Part shown: in pieces, positions 1 through 9,597 of the stretch
Layout: each line of letters starts with the position of its first letter
Position numbering within the stretch: the first letter of the stretch is position 1
Origin: Sediminicola sp037203765
GTDB taxonomy: Bacteria > Bacteroidota > Bacteroidia > Flavobacteriales > Flavobacteriaceae
Assembly: GCF_037203765.1 (NCBI RefSeq)
Contig: NZ_JBBCAS010000004.1
Location: 186,001-250,000 of the forward strand
Length of the DNA: 64,000 bases
Direction of reading: 5' to 3'
The notes under the pieces: generated by a model
The model's database searches: none
What the model was told of the DNA's origin: nothing
The model's input: the letters and a program-made list of their open reading frames with translations, nothing else
Program-made: the position numbers and the translations under genes

Positions 1-3000
1 CGCTCATACTGCCTAATATCAATATTTACATTTTTGAACACCCCTCTGGAATCCTCAGATTCCAAATTCTCCACTACAAAGGACAGGGATTGCTCATTTT
101 GGCGGATTATAGTGTTGTTGTTGTTCAATTGCTCCCTGATGACACCTGGAGGGAGCACATAGGGAATAGGTGTTCTGGCATTGTTCTCTTCAATGTTGAC
201 CGTATTGACGTCAACAAAAGTACCATCATCAGCGGGATTGTTATCCACTTCCGGCTGTAGTGAGTTGGTATAGGTACGCCAATCGCCACGTACGAGATCC
301 AAGGTAGCAAAACGCAGGGTTACGTCGTCTGAAAAGTTGGTAAGGTACATACGCATAAAACTGATGGACCTAAAATCACTGATGCCTCCAACGGCATCTG
401 TAAAATCACTAAGTGGAATCTTATACTGTATCCACCTTCTGTTCAGGGTTGTCCCATTGGGCAACTGAGGGGTAACCCCTTCTTTTATATCGGTAACATA
501 CTTGTCATTGATGGTCGTATTCGGCTTAATGGCAATACGGTACTCGTAATAACTGTTGACCGTGTTCATAGTCAGATCCCTATCCACGTCTTCCACATCG
601 GGCAAGGTGGTAGACCCCCTATTGGTGTTGGTCACCTGTACTGGAGAGTTTCCCTGTGGGTTGTTAAAATCCAAATACCTATTGAGAATACCACCCTCCC
701 TGTTCAGGTAATATTGGTAGTTGTCCAATGCAGGGTCGGTAGCCGGATTATTTGAGTACAATGAGGATTCAGAAGCATCATCAAGACCGTCAAAACCCAA
801 ATCCTGCAATCCCCTATTGGTCTCATTGGTATCAAAAGCGTACACCAACGATTGTGTAGCAGGCACCTTTCCCCAAGTAGTTTCGGTCACCAGATCGTTG
901 CTATTGACCCCCGGCAAACCATTTTCATATTGTTTTCTTCCGTCTTTTAGGATATCCTCAGATATGTTCCCAAAGTTGAAGACCAGTTCTCCACTGGAGG
1001 TCGTGTTACCGTCCACATAGGGATCCAATACCCAAAACTGAACAAACTCCACATTGGACTGTTCAAAGTTGGTACTGCTAAGGGCGCGCATGATCCCTCC
1101 CCATTTATTGTTGGGCTGTTCGCCACCAAAATTTGGGTTATTGTTATAGGGCCCTTTTAAATTAGGATAGTAGGATACATCCAAGGTGCTCTGCACGGTA
1201 GTTTGCCCTTGGGCAATATCTACCTGAGGAAAAACCTCATCTATAAACACCCTTCTGGTTGGATTGGTAGAAAGATCTGAATCTGTAATTCCTGTAGGCC
1301 TTTGATTGGTATAAAAAATGGGATCGATGGTGTACCAGGCCATTTTTGCCCTTTGGTACCCCGTTTCCAATCCATTCTTGCCATCGGTAAATTCCACAGG
1401 GGCACTGGCCAAGGACCAGCCCAGAGAAGAGCGGATATCTATCAGGGATTGTGCTCCCTCAAAATCATCCACATAGGTTGTGGTCTCCCCCTCAAAATCT
1501 GCATTTTTTGGCGACCCGGGCTGTAGCCATGCCACCTCTCCCCGAACCGACAGATTGGATGGAACATCGGTATCTATATTGGGTAATTTATTGGCCAATC
1601 TGGTAAGAAAGGGCACTTCGGTAGAAAAGTTCCCGTTCACACCGAAGATACTGTTGTTTACCGGCTCCACCCCATAGTTGGATTTTTGGGTCAGTGGACG
1701 CTCATTGAGATTCAATAAAGTAGCACCCAACAAAAAGTTCTTGTTGAATTGATGCTCTACATTCACCCCTGTAAATCTTCTGCTCTGTTGCCCAAATACC
1801 GCATTGTTCTCTACGGAAATATTAATTGGGGTATTGGAAGCCTCCAAACTGGGATCCAATATTTGAACCGTTCCCGCTTGATAGTTTACTGTATAATCTA
1901 TACCCTCCTGTAATTGGCGTCCACCTGCCGTTACACGTACCGACCCTTGGGGCACGTTAAAAGCGCCAATGGGAATTCCGTTGCTGCCCTCGGATTTATA
2001 TTGTCCCTTGATGATAAATTTATTTTTATCTGCGTCTTGAAGGGCAGCAGCCTTGGTCAGGGCATACATATTCCTAAAGACGTATTTCTGTTGGTTAACG
2101 TTGTAACCTTGGCCATCATTTACATCATAGTTTCCACCGCCCAGGGTTTCAAACAAATATTCCCCAAAGGGCTCTACCTTGGTGAAAATAATTCTTCCCG
2201 ATTGTGTGTCGACCGTTATTCCTGGTACAAAGTCAAAAAAACCGTCCCCTCCACTCTGAATATCGTTATAGGTATTCAAACGGTCCAGATTAAAGACGTC
2301 CAAAAGGATTCGCTCCTCCAATGGTTTAGGGTTGTTCGGCCAACCAGCCCCTGGAGAGTTGTCTACCGGGGTAATATAATTTCTTGGGGTAGGATCCGAA
2401 TACAAAATATTCAATTTGAAGTCGTCCTGACTCAACTGAAAGGCACCCGTAGAATAGATGTTTTTCATCATCAAGTCCCAAATTGGATCTATCACATTGG
2501 TGATATTACTTTTCAAAAGCTTTAAGACCAAAGTATTGTTGTTGACCACCGGATTCTGGGTACCTGAGGATACGCTGGTGGCATCGACTCCCCCGTTGGC
2601 AAATTCTCCTACTTGATAGACCTCTCCATTGAAGGTATATTGAAACGCAACAGCCAAAACTTCGTCATTGCTCAAGCGCTGGTTCAATGAAACATACCCC
2701 AACTGGGTATTGAATTGGTAGTCCCTCCCATTATCCAACTTACGCGCATTTTCCAATATGGCGTAGTCGAACCCCTGGTTCACATCATATGAAGGAACAT
2801 TAAAACCGCTCTCAACAGTGGCAATATCCCTTACCTGTGGCGTCAAAGCCCCTCCATTACCAATCAATGCCGGATCGTAATCATTGGCATTGTTCCTGGG
2901 CAAATCTCCTGCGGAAGAAGAATTGAAAAATCCTGGCGGGTTACTGTTGAGCCTACCTATTCTTGTTTTGGAAGGCACTGCCTCCCCAAGATCCTGTAGG

Positions 3001-4061
3001 GCAACCACATTTCTTACGTTTAAGGTCTGCTGGCTTCTATTGGTCACCCACACTTCCAATCTAGTGATCTGAACCTGACTTCTGATGAACGGGTAATTTT
3101 CAAGGGCCCTATCGTAATTGTCCCTAAAATATTGTGAAAGGAAAAAATGCTTGTCCTCATCATAGTCCAAGGAAGAAAGGGAATAATCATTTAAGGTACC
3201 CCCACCCTGAGCCACTACGGTATTGCTCTGTGAGCGTTGTTCTGAAAAAACCGTTGTGACACTGGTCTTTCCAAATTGCAATTTTGTCTTTACCCCAAAT
3301 AAACTCTGTGCCCCAGTGATCAAGGAACTGTTCAGCGGCATGTTCACATTACCGATCTCTATGGATTGGACTATATCATCTTCCGTGGGGGTGTAATCCA
3401 ACTTTACCAAGTTCTGGAAGTCGAAGGTAGCCTCGGTATCGTAATTGGCGGTCACCTGAAGGCGCTCTCCAATTTTGCCCAGCATGCTCAAACTGATGCG
3501 CTGATCAAAATCGAAGGATAGGTTGGTCCTATTTCGTGGAGAAAGGGCCGGATTATCGTTCTTTTGCCAAATAACCCCCAAATCCATAGCTACGGAACCC
3601 TGGGGTATTACCTCTATGGTATTACCTCCAAAAATAGATTCGAAGAAATTGTTGTTTACATAAAAATTGGGCAGTAAATTTTTTCTCGCTTCCTCGCTTC
3701 CAGCCTTTCTTCCGGAATATGCATCCATTTTCTCCTTAAAGTAGGATTTCATATCCTCCTTTTTTACCAAATCCCGGTACTGTTCTGGAGTTAGAATTAT
3801 GGGATAGCTTATATCGTATTTCCCCACACTTTCCGTGAAGATATAGCGATCCATTTTAGGATCATAGGTGTATTTTGCGACTATACTATTCGGGTTTTTC
3901 AACAATAGCCTTCCCAGGGCCACACCGGTTTTTGTGGAATCCACCTCCTGCTCCTCCGTCTCTTGACCGGATGCAGTTTGGAAGGTCCCGATAATAATGG
4001 CACCGATTAGTAAAAACTTAAATAGAAAAGATGTAAGAAATGATTTTGCCCCTGTTTTCAA
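1..4061 (-). CDS. sprA: SprA, type IX secretion/gliding motility outer-membrane translocon, N-terminal part (runs off left edge)
   Basis: The minus strand is open without a stop from 4061 to base 1, giving about 1353 residues. SprA proteins are about 2400 residues, so roughly the first 56% is here. Reading begins at a TTG (4059-4061), five bases after the ruvA stop. It gives a basic start (KTGAKSF), a hydrophobic stretch and a signal-peptidase-like site (TASGQ) before an acidic segment. No in-frame ATG lies nearby, so TTG is the best start. Family features seen include the YDPKMDRY/ITYPIILTPEQY-type beginning, many aromatic beta-strand repeats, and an LPPGVIREQ segment near the left edge. SprA forms the outer-membrane pore through which T9SS cargo leaves the cell. 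It is the last gene of the malic enzyme-ruvA-sprA run. The family call is very secure; the start is less so. Confidence 0.95.
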   Translation of the reverse strand, partial: MKTGAKSFLTSFLFKFLLIGAIIIGTFQTASGQETEEQEVDSTKTGVALGRLLLKNPNSIVAKYTYDPKMDRYIFTESVGKYDISYPIILTPEQYRDLVKKEDMKSYFKEKMDAYSGRKAGSEEARKNLLPNFYVNNNFFESIFGGNTIEVIPQGSVAMDLGVIWQKNDNPALSPRNRTNLSFDFDQRISLSMLGKIGERLQVTANYDTEATFDFQNLVKLDYTPTEDDIVQSIEIGNVNMPLNSSLITGAQSLFGVKTKLQFGKTSVTTVFSEQRSQSNTVVAQGGGTLNDYSLSSLDYDEDKHFFLSQYFRDNYDRALENYPFIRSQVQITRLEVWVTNRSQQTLNVRNVVALQDLGEAVPSKTRIGRLNSNPPGFFNSSSAGDLPRNNANDYDPALIGNGGALTPQVRDIATVESGFNVPSYDVNQGFDYAILENARKLDNGRDYQFNTQLGYVSLNQRLSNDEVLAVAFQYTFNGEVYQVGEFANGGVDATSVSSGTQNPVVNNNTLVLKLLKSNITNVIDPIWDLMMKNIYSTGAFQLSQDDFKLNILYSDPTPRNYITPVDNSPGAGWPNNPKPLEERILLDVFNLDRLNTYNDIQSGGDGFFDFVPGITVDTQSGRIIFTKVEPFGEYLFETLGGGNYDVNDGQGYNVNQQKYVFRNMYALTKAAALQDADKNKFIIKGQYKSEGSNGIPIGAFNVPQGSVRVTAGGRQLQEGIDYTVNYQAGTVQILDPSLEASNTPINISVENNAVFGQQSRRFTGVNVEHQFNKNFLLGATLLNLNERPLTQKSNYGVEPVNNSIFGVNGNFSTEVPFLTRLANKLPNIDTDVPSNLSVRGEVAWLQPGSPKNADFEGETTTYVDDFEGAQSLIDIRSSLGWSLASAPVEFTDGKNGLETGYQRAKMAWYTIDPIFYTNQRPTGITDSDLSTNPTRRVFIDEVFPQVDIAQGQTTVQSTLDVSYYPNLKGPYNNNPNFGGEQPNNKWGGIMRALSSTNFEQSNVEFVQFWVLDPYVDGNTTSSGELVFNFGNISEDILKDGRKQYENGLPGVNSNDLVTETTWGKVPATQSLVYAFDTNETNRGLQDLGFDGLDDASESSLYSNNPATDPALDNYQYYLNREGGILNRYLDFNNPQGNSPVQVTNTNRGSTTLPDVEDVDRDLTMNTVNSYYEYRIAIKPNTTINDKYVTDIKEGVTPQLPNGTTLNRRWIQYKIPLSDFTDAVGGISDFRSISFMRMYLTNFSDDVTLRFATLDLVRGDWRTYTNSLQPEVDNNPADDGTFVDVNTVNIEENNARTPIPYVLPPGVIREQLNNNNTIIRQNEQSLSFVVENLESEDSRGVFKNVNIDIRQYE

Positions 4062-4066
4062 ACTTT

Positions 4067-4648
4067 TTACAAATTTTTAAGCGCCAGTTTAATAATATTC
4101 TCAACGCTTAGTGAGGGATCTTGACCCAAAACTTTATCCACCACTTTTTCTGCTTGTTTGCGGACAAATCCAAGAACCTCTAATGCTGATAACGCTTCAT
4201 CCTTATTTGTATTGTTTGAAGTGGCCGAAACTTCATCTATATCGTAAATTTTAAGAATTTTGTCCTTTAAATCCAAAATTGCCCGTTGGGCCGTTTTTGC
4301 TCCAATCCCTTTAATTCCTTGGATTGTGGCCACATCTCCAGTTGCAATGGCATCCCTGACCTGCCCCGGTGACAAGGAGGACAACATGGTCCTGGCCGTG
4401 CTAGATCCAATACCTGAAACGGACAACAACAACCTGAATATTTCACGTTCCGACTTTTCTGCAAAACCGAACAGGGTATGGGAATCTTCTTTCACCTGCA
4501 AATGGGTAAAAAGCTGTATGCTTTCCGAATCTCCGATTTTTGAAAATGTATGTAGGGAAATATTAACAAAATATCCTACCCCTGAGCACTCTATGACTAC
4601 GTGGGTAGGATTTTTTTCAACCAATTTCCCCTTAAGATGGGTGACCAT
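4067..4648 (-). CDS. ruvA: Holliday junction DNA helicase subunit RuvA
   Basis: A 193-residue protein of normal RuvA length. It begins MVTHLKGKLVEKNPTHVVIE, the usual OB-fold domain I. Two helix-hairpin-helix repeats follow (LSVSGIGSSTARTML and IQGIKGIGAKTAQRAIL), and the C-terminal domain III has the LSALEVLGFV motif that contacts RuvB. RuvA binds four-way junctions as a tetramer and loads the RuvB motor for branch migration. The partner ruvB is about 6 kb away at 10974-11996 in a different operon. The gene lies 9 bases after the malic enzyme stop and 5 bases before the sprA start, so the three are probably co-transcribed. Confidence 0.97.
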   Translation of the reverse strand: MVTHLKGKLVEKNPTHVVIECSGVGYFVNISLHTFSKIGDSESIQLFTHLQVKEDSHTLFGFAEKSEREIFRLLLSVSGIGSSTARTMLSSLSPGQVRDAIATGDVATIQGIKGIGAKTAQRAILDLKDKILKIYDIDEVSATSNNTNKDEALSALEVLGFVRKQAEKVVDKVLGQDPSLSVENIIKLALKNL

Positions 4649-4657
4649 AGATGTTGA

Positions 4658-6955
4658 TTATTTAACCTCAGATTTTGCCTTCTTTCTTCGCTCCCTTTCT
4701 TGGGCATCCACAACGGCTACAGCGGACATGTTGACGATCTCATCTACGCTGGCTCCTAATTGCATGATATGGACAGCTTTACGCAAGCCGACCATAATTG
4801 GCCCAATGGAGTCCGATTTGTTTAATTCTTTTAGCAATTTATAAGTGATGTTGGCCGATTCCAAATTGGGGAACACCAAGGTGTTTACATTTTTCCCTGC
4901 CAATTTCGAAAATGGAAATTTGCTTTGGTGCAATTCTTTGTTCAGGGCAAAATCGATCTGCACTTCTCCGTCTACCACCAATTCGGGGTTCGATTCGTGC
5001 AAAATCTTTACCGCTTGTTTTACCTTAGCCGCATGTGGATGGTTCGATGATCCAAAATTGGCATAGGACAACATGGCCATCACTGGCTGGAATCCAAATG
5101 TTTTGGCAACATTGGCGGTCATTCTGGCAATTTCTGCCAATTCTTCCCCACTAGGATCTATATTAATGGCCGTATCGGATAAGAACAAAGGACCGCGATC
5201 GGTGATCATGATATTTACCGTCGCCACTTTTTTAACATCCGAAGCCTTGCCTATGACTTCAAAAATTGGTTTTACTACCGTTGGATAGGCCCTGGAATAA
5301 CCTGAGATCATTCCGTCGGCATCTCCTTCCCTTACCATCATGGCCCCAAAATAATTACGCTCCCTCATTTTTATACGGGCACCATATAGACTAACGCCAC
5401 TTCTGTTCCTGGATTCACAGTACTTAATGGAATACTTATCCTTGGTTTCATTGGATTCGTCACTGTTGGGATCAATAATGAGCACATCGGCATCAAATTC
5501 CAGCTCCTTTTTAAGCTCTAAAATAACCTCTTTTCTTCCTAATAAGATGGGAATAGCAATACCCTCGTCATAGCATATTTGCGCTGCTTTGAGCACGTCC
5601 AAATGATCTGCTTCGGCAAATACGATTCTTTTTGGGTTCGATTTTGCCCTGTTGTGGAGCAAGCGAACCACTTTATTATCGTTTCCGGAGCGCTGCATGA
5701 GCTCTTCTTTATATTTTTCCCAATCTTCAATGGGCATTTTGGCAACGCCACTTTCCATGGCGGCCTTGGCCACCGCTGGTGGGATTTCGGAAATAAGCCT
5801 AGGATCAAATGGTTTTGGGATAATATAATCCTTACCAAATGCTAGCCTGGTCTCACCGTAGGCAATATTTACCTGTTCCGGCACTGGAGCTTTGGCCAGT
5901 TCAGCCAACGCCTTTACAGCAGCCATCTTCATTTCCTCATTGATCTTTGTGGCCCTAACATCCAAGGCCCCTCTAAAAATAAATGGGAATCCAAGCACAT
6001 TGTTCACTTGGTTGGGATGATCGGATCTGCCGGTCGCCATCACGATATCCTCTCTGGTCTTATATGCTATGTCATATGCGATCTCGGGATCCGGATTGGC
6101 CATTGCAAATACAATGGGATTTTTGGCCATGGACAGCAACATTTCAGGAGATACGATATTGGCAATGGACAGCCCAACAAAAACATCGGCATCAACCATA
6201 GCTTCTTCCAAGGTATCTATCTTTCTATCGGTGGCAAACTCCAACTTCTCTCCAGAAAGATTCTCCCTATCGCTACGGATCACCCCTTTACTGTCCAACA
6301 TTACAATATTCTTACTGCTAGCCCCAAATGCCTTGTACAATTTGGTACAGGATACCGCGGCAGCACCGGCTCCACTGATAACGATTCGCACGTCTTCAAT
6401 TTTCTTTTTCGTAATCTCCAGGGCGTTCAACAAAGCGGCGGCAGAAATAATGGCCGTTCCGTGCTGATCGTCGTGCATTACCGGAATATCCAGTTCTTCT
6501 TTTAATCTTCTTTCAATTTCAAATGCCTCAGGAGCTTTGATATCTTCCAAGTTGATCCCGCCAAAGGTAGGGGCGATCATTTTCACCGTTTCCACAAATT
6601 TGTCCACATCCTTGGTATCCACCTCAATATCGATCCCATCAATATCAGCAAAGATCTTGAACAAAAGACTTTTTCCCTCCATCACGGGTTTTGATGCTTC
6701 AGGTCCAATATCTCCCAATCCCAAAACGGCTGTTCCGTTGGATATTACTGCAACTATGTTTCCCTTGGCCGTATATTTATAAACGTTATCCTTGTCCTTT
6801 GCAATTTCCAAGCAAGGTTCCGCTACACCCGGAGAATAAGCAAGTCCCAGATCTCGCTGGGTAGCATAGGGTTTCGTAGGAACAATCTTAATCTTTCCAG
6901 GTTGCGGCTTGGCGTGATAGACCAAAGCCTCCCTTCTCCTTTTTTCTTTGCTCAT
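4658..6955 (-). CDS. maeB: NADP-dependent malic enzyme with C-terminal phosphate acetyltransferase-like domain
   Basis: About 765 residues from the ATG at 6955 (MSKEKRRREALVYH). A TTG eight codons earlier gives a poly-Phe start that does not fit the family, so I reject it. Residues 1-420 are a malic enzyme: YSPGVAEPCLEIA, the metal/substrate segment MHDDQHGTAI, and a Rossmann nucleotide site (VISGAGAAAVSC). Residues about 430-755 are a phosphotransacetylase-like domain (LGRKEVI, MISGYSRAYPTV, NFGSSNHP, PIMVGLRKAVHIMQLGASV). This is the MaeB architecture. The enzyme decarboxylates malate to pyruvate with NADP; in characterised homologues the second domain is regulatory (acetyl-CoA sensing) rather than catalytic. 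It is first in the malic enzyme-ruvA-sprA run, with a TAnnTTTG box just upstream. Confidence 0.95.
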   Translation of the reverse strand: MSKEKRRREALVYHAKPQPGKIKIVPTKPYATQRDLGLAYSPGVAEPCLEIAKDKDNVYKYTAKGNIVAVISNGTAVLGLGDIGPEASKPVMEGKSLLFKIFADIDGIDIEVDTKDVDKFVETVKMIAPTFGGINLEDIKAPEAFEIERRLKEELDIPVMHDDQHGTAIISAAALLNALEITKKKIEDVRIVISGAGAAAVSCTKLYKAFGASSKNIVMLDSKGVIRSDRENLSGEKLEFATDRKIDTLEEAMVDADVFVGLSIANIVSPEMLLSMAKNPIVFAMANPDPEIAYDIAYKTREDIVMATGRSDHPNQVNNVLGFPFIFRGALDVRATKINEEMKMAAVKALAELAKAPVPEQVNIAYGETRLAFGKDYIIPKPFDPRLISEIPPAVAKAAMESGVAKMPIEDWEKYKEELMQRSGNDNKVVRLLHNRAKSNPKRIVFAEADHLDVLKAAQICYDEGIAIPILLGRKEVILELKKELEFDADVLIIDPNSDESNETKDKYSIKYCESRNRSGVSLYGARIKMRERNYFGAMMVREGDADGMISGYSRAYPTVVKPIFEVIGKASDVKKVATVNIMITDRGPLFLSDTAINIDPSGEELAEIARMTANVAKTFGFQPVMAMLSYANFGSSNHPHAAKVKQAVKILHESNPELVVDGEVQIDFALNKELHQSKFPFSKLAGKNVNTLVFPNLESANITYKLLKELNKSDSIGPIMVGLRKAVHIMQLGASVDEIVNMSAVAVVDAQERERRKKAKSEVK

Positions 6956-6976
6956 ATAAGTGTCATTTAAAAAAAA

Positions 6977-6984
6977 CAAATTTA
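6977..6984 (-). promoter_or_regulatory. Predicted -7 promoter element upstream of maeB-ruvA-sprA
   Basis: The minus strand reads TAAATTTG, a perfect match to the Bacteroidota -7 element TAnnTTTG. It would start transcription about 16 bases before the ATG at 6955. No TTG is visible at the -33 spacing, so only half of the promoter is supported. Confidence 0.45.
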
Positions 6985-7025
6985 ATGGTATTCTTTATAT
7001 AAAAATGTTTTGGATGGATTAAAAC

Positions 7026-7059
7026 AAAAAAAGCATCAACAAATGTGGATGCCTTTTTT
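7026..7059 (-). terminator. Intrinsic terminator after the MFS transporter gene
   Basis: GCATC (7033-7037) pairs with GATGC (7048-7052), with an inner AC/GT pair and a small loop. A-runs and T-runs flank it on the two sides. On the minus strand the stem is followed by seven T residues, so it would end the transporter transcript before maeB. It could also work weakly on the plus strand. Confidence 0.7.
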
Positions 7060-7140
7060 AATTTTATCATAAATATCCCCACCAAAATATGAAAACGGTA
7101 TTGATCCCTTTTCCTTTTGGCACCCCTTATAACCGGTAGA

Positions 7141-8445
7141 TCAAATCTCAGTTTTAGGCACTTTCAGTCTCAGGGCCAACATTCCTGCAATTACAAAAAA
7201 TACACCTCCAAATAATATGGCATTGATAGCGTTACCGCCCAAGAGGTATTTATAGATGGGACCAAATGTCAACGTTTCTATCCCCATTGGAATAACGATC
7301 ATCATATTCAAAATACCCATATATACCCCACGGCGTTCTTGAGGAACCACCTTGGAGACCATGGTATAGGGAATACCCATCATTGCAGCCCATCCGATTC
7401 CAAATAACACCATGGGCACAAGCACCAAGGTTGGATCAGGAATAAAAGGGATGGCGAACAGAGCCAATGCAACACCCACCAAACTTATGGAATACACATT
7501 TTTACCCCCAAACTTTAATGTCAAAGGCACCAAAGCCAAGGCTACGACCATAGTAACAATATTATACGTCAAACTCATTTGGGCAGATTGGGATGCAGCT
7601 TGTGAAATGCCGTAATCCATGGTAAGCATGAATAAAGGAGTTATATACTGCCAGTATACGAATAAGGCGTACCATTGAAAGAGATAGACTGCGCCCAGTT
7701 TCCACATGAATATTGGCATATCCTTTACAGCACTTACGATTTCCCCAAAAGGTTTTGCAATTCGCTCCCCAAGTGGTTTTCCCTTGGTCTCATTAATTTC
7801 TGCCAATTCTTCTGGTGTAGGTGGAATTTCAGGGGTTTTTATGACAGACCATAATATGGTCGCAATGGAGAGTATACCTCCGATATAAAAGGAATAATAA
7901 ATCCATTTGGGTATCTTTCCCCCAGCTTCAACCGTGTCCGCACCAAAGAGATATTGGAACAAAACAATGGACCCCATAGCCAATAGAATACCGGCACCAA
8001 CAAAGAGACTTTGCATTTGATAACCGAGACTCAATTGCTTTTCTGGTAATTTATCTCCGACAAAAGCACGATAGGGTTCCATGGCCATATTATTACCAAC
8101 ATCCAAAATCCATAACAGCCCTACGGCGAACCATAATACCGGACTTGATGGAAATGCGAACAAGCACAAACTACCAATAATAGCCCCTATCAAGAAAAAT
8201 GGCTTTCTCCTACCCCATTTCGGTGACCACGTTTTATCTGAAATGGCTCCAATGATCGGCTGCACGATCAAGCCAGTCACTGGACCGGCAATATTCAATA
8301 TGGGCAACATGTCCTCTGGAGCTCCCAAAAAGAGAAATATGGGATTGATAGCTGTCTGCTGCAATCCAAAACTGTACTGGATCCCAAGAAATCCAACGTT
8401 CATATTAAAGATCTGCCAAAAACTTAACTTCGGTTTTATTATCAT
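7141..8445 (-). CDS. MFS sugar transporter (GPH/SLC45-like)
   Basis: 434 residues with about 12 hydrophobic segments, normal for the major facilitator superfamily. The loop after TM2 reads SDKTWSPKWGRRKPFFLIGA, the DRxGRRKP-type signature of the sucrose/maltose H+-symporter (SLC45-like) branch, and GNNMAMEPYRAFVGDKLP is also typical of that branch. A conserved late motif is MGIPYTMVSKVVPQERRGVYMG. In Bacteroidota such permeases usually sit beside maltose or trehalose phosphorylase and glucosidase genes. Here it stands alone, so the substrate is open; a disaccharide with proton import is the best inference. It begins at the ATG at 8443-8445 and ends at its own terminator near 7040. Confidence 0.85.
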   Translation of the reverse strand: MIIKPKLSFWQIFNMNVGFLGIQYSFGLQQTAINPIFLFLGAPEDMLPILNIAGPVTGLIVQPIIGAISDKTWSPKWGRRKPFFLIGAIIGSLCLFAFPSSPVLWFAVGLLWILDVGNNMAMEPYRAFVGDKLPEKQLSLGYQMQSLFVGAGILLAMGSIVLFQYLFGADTVEAGGKIPKWIYYSFYIGGILSIATILWSVIKTPEIPPTPEELAEINETKGKPLGERIAKPFGEIVSAVKDMPIFMWKLGAVYLFQWYALFVYWQYITPLFMLTMDYGISQAASQSAQMSLTYNIVTMVVALALVPLTLKFGGKNVYSISLVGVALALFAIPFIPDPTLVLVPMVLFGIGWAAMMGIPYTMVSKVVPQERRGVYMGILNMMIVIPMGIETLTFGPIYKYLLGGNAINAILFGGVFFVIAGMLALRLKVPKTEI

Positions 8446-8676
8446 TTCAAGTACGTATTAGCCATGTATATTGAATAAGGTTTCTTTATGCAATTCCATG
8501 CCCATGGAGTGCCGAACAATGCCATAATTCAGAATAGTCAAATTTTTGTTTACTCTTCTTGAGGAATTCACAAAACCCACAGCTATCGAATATAGTATAA
8601 TTAGAGCCTTCTTAAAAAAAACTTAAAAAGAAAATCAAAAATTTAACAACGAAAACGATGTAGTAGGATTTTGTTG

Positions 8677-9597
8677 TTACTTCAAGAAATCTATATTCCT
8701 GCTCAGTCCTGAAAATTTTGTTCGTTTCACCGCCGACTTTTGAAAGACCTTTTTGAAGACATCCTCGGTAATTTCCTCCCAATCTTTTTTGGTCATGGAC
8801 AAAAGATCGGGATGAGGGTTAAAAAGTGGTTCGTTATGGGCTTTGGAAAACCTGTTCCAGGGACATACATCTTGGCAAACATCACAACCGAACATCCAGT
8901 CGTCCATTTTTCCCTTGAAGTCCGATGGTATTTGATTCTTTAGTTCTATGGTAAGATAAGAGATACACTTACTGCCATCTACCACATAAGGCTCTACAAT
9001 GGCCTGGGTTGGGCAGGCGTCCAAGCAGGCGGTGCAGGTGCCACAATGATCGGTAACCCTATGATCGTACTCCAAATCCAAGTCGACGATAAGCTCAGCA
9101 ATAAAATAAAAGGACCCCACTTGCTGGGTGAGCAGATTACTGTGTTTTCCTATCCATCCCAAACCGCTTTTTGCCGCCCATGCCTTGTCCAAGACCGGTG
9201 CCGAATCTACAAATGCCCGCCCGTTGACCTCTCCTATTTCGGTGGTCATGAATTCTTGAAGGGATTTTAATTTGGATTTTATAACGTGGTGATAATCCTG
9301 CCCGTAAGCATATTTGGATAGTTTGTAACTATTCTCATTTTGTTTTTGCTCTGGGTAGTAATTGAGCAATAGGGAAATGACAGACTTTGCTCCATCCACC
9401 AACAAACGGGGATCCAACCGCTTGTCAAAATGGTTCTCCATATACCCCATCTCCCCATGCATATTTCTATTGAGCCAACCCTCCAATCGAGGCGCTTCCT
9501 CTTCTAAAAATTCTGCCTTTGAAATACCGCATGATAGGAAACCAAGACGTTTTGCTTCCGATTTAATCATGGCGGTATGTTGTTGAATATTTTTCAA
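8677..9597 (-). CDS. queG: Epoxyqueuosine reductase QueG
   Basis: 306 residues. It has two bacterial-ferredoxin-type cysteine clusters: C185, C188, C191, C195 (CGTCTACLDACP) and C238, C241, C245 with C211 (CDVCQDVCPWN). The Asp in VDSAPVLDKAWA (about D132) matches the family's catalytic acid. QueG is a cobalamin-dependent 4Fe-4S enzyme that reduces epoxyqueuosine to queuosine at the wobble base of tRNA. The reading frame used starts at a TTG that directly abuts the P450 stop codon (TAA-TTG); an ATG at 9570 (MIKSEAKRLGF) is the alternative. The nine extra residues resemble relatives, so I keep TTG with modest certainty. It is the third gene of ruvB-P450-queG. Confidence 0.95.
   Translation of the reverse strand: MKNIQQHTAMIKSEAKRLGFLSCGISKAEFLEEEAPRLEGWLNRNMHGEMGYMENHFDKRLDPRLLVDGAKSVISLLLNYYPEQKQNENSYKLSKYAYGQDYHHVIKSKLKSLQEFMTTEIGEVNGRAFVDSAPVLDKAWAAKSGLGWIGKHSNLLTQQVGSFYFIAELIVDLDLEYDHRVTDHCGTCTACLDACPTQAIVEPYVVDGSKCISYLTIELKNQIPSDFKGKMDDWMFGCDVCQDVCPWNRFSKAHNEPLFNPHPDLLSMTKKDWEEITEDVFKKVFQKSAVKRTKFSGLSRNIDFLK

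Noticed and set aside
1914..2525. A 203-codon plus-strand frame over sprA
   Set aside because: It is antisense to the continuous SprA reading, which matches the family throughout.
4260..4844. A 194-codon plus-strand frame over ruvA and the maeB end
   Set aside because: It is antisense to two clear genes, and its peptide has no recognisable pattern.
6956..6979. An extended start for maeB at a TTG at 6979
   Set aside because: It adds a poly-Phe leader that does not fit the family; the ATG at 6955 gives the usual start.
8446..8676. Possible terminator or small RNA in the A-rich gap after queG
   Set aside because: A-runs are present but I find no stem that would support either.
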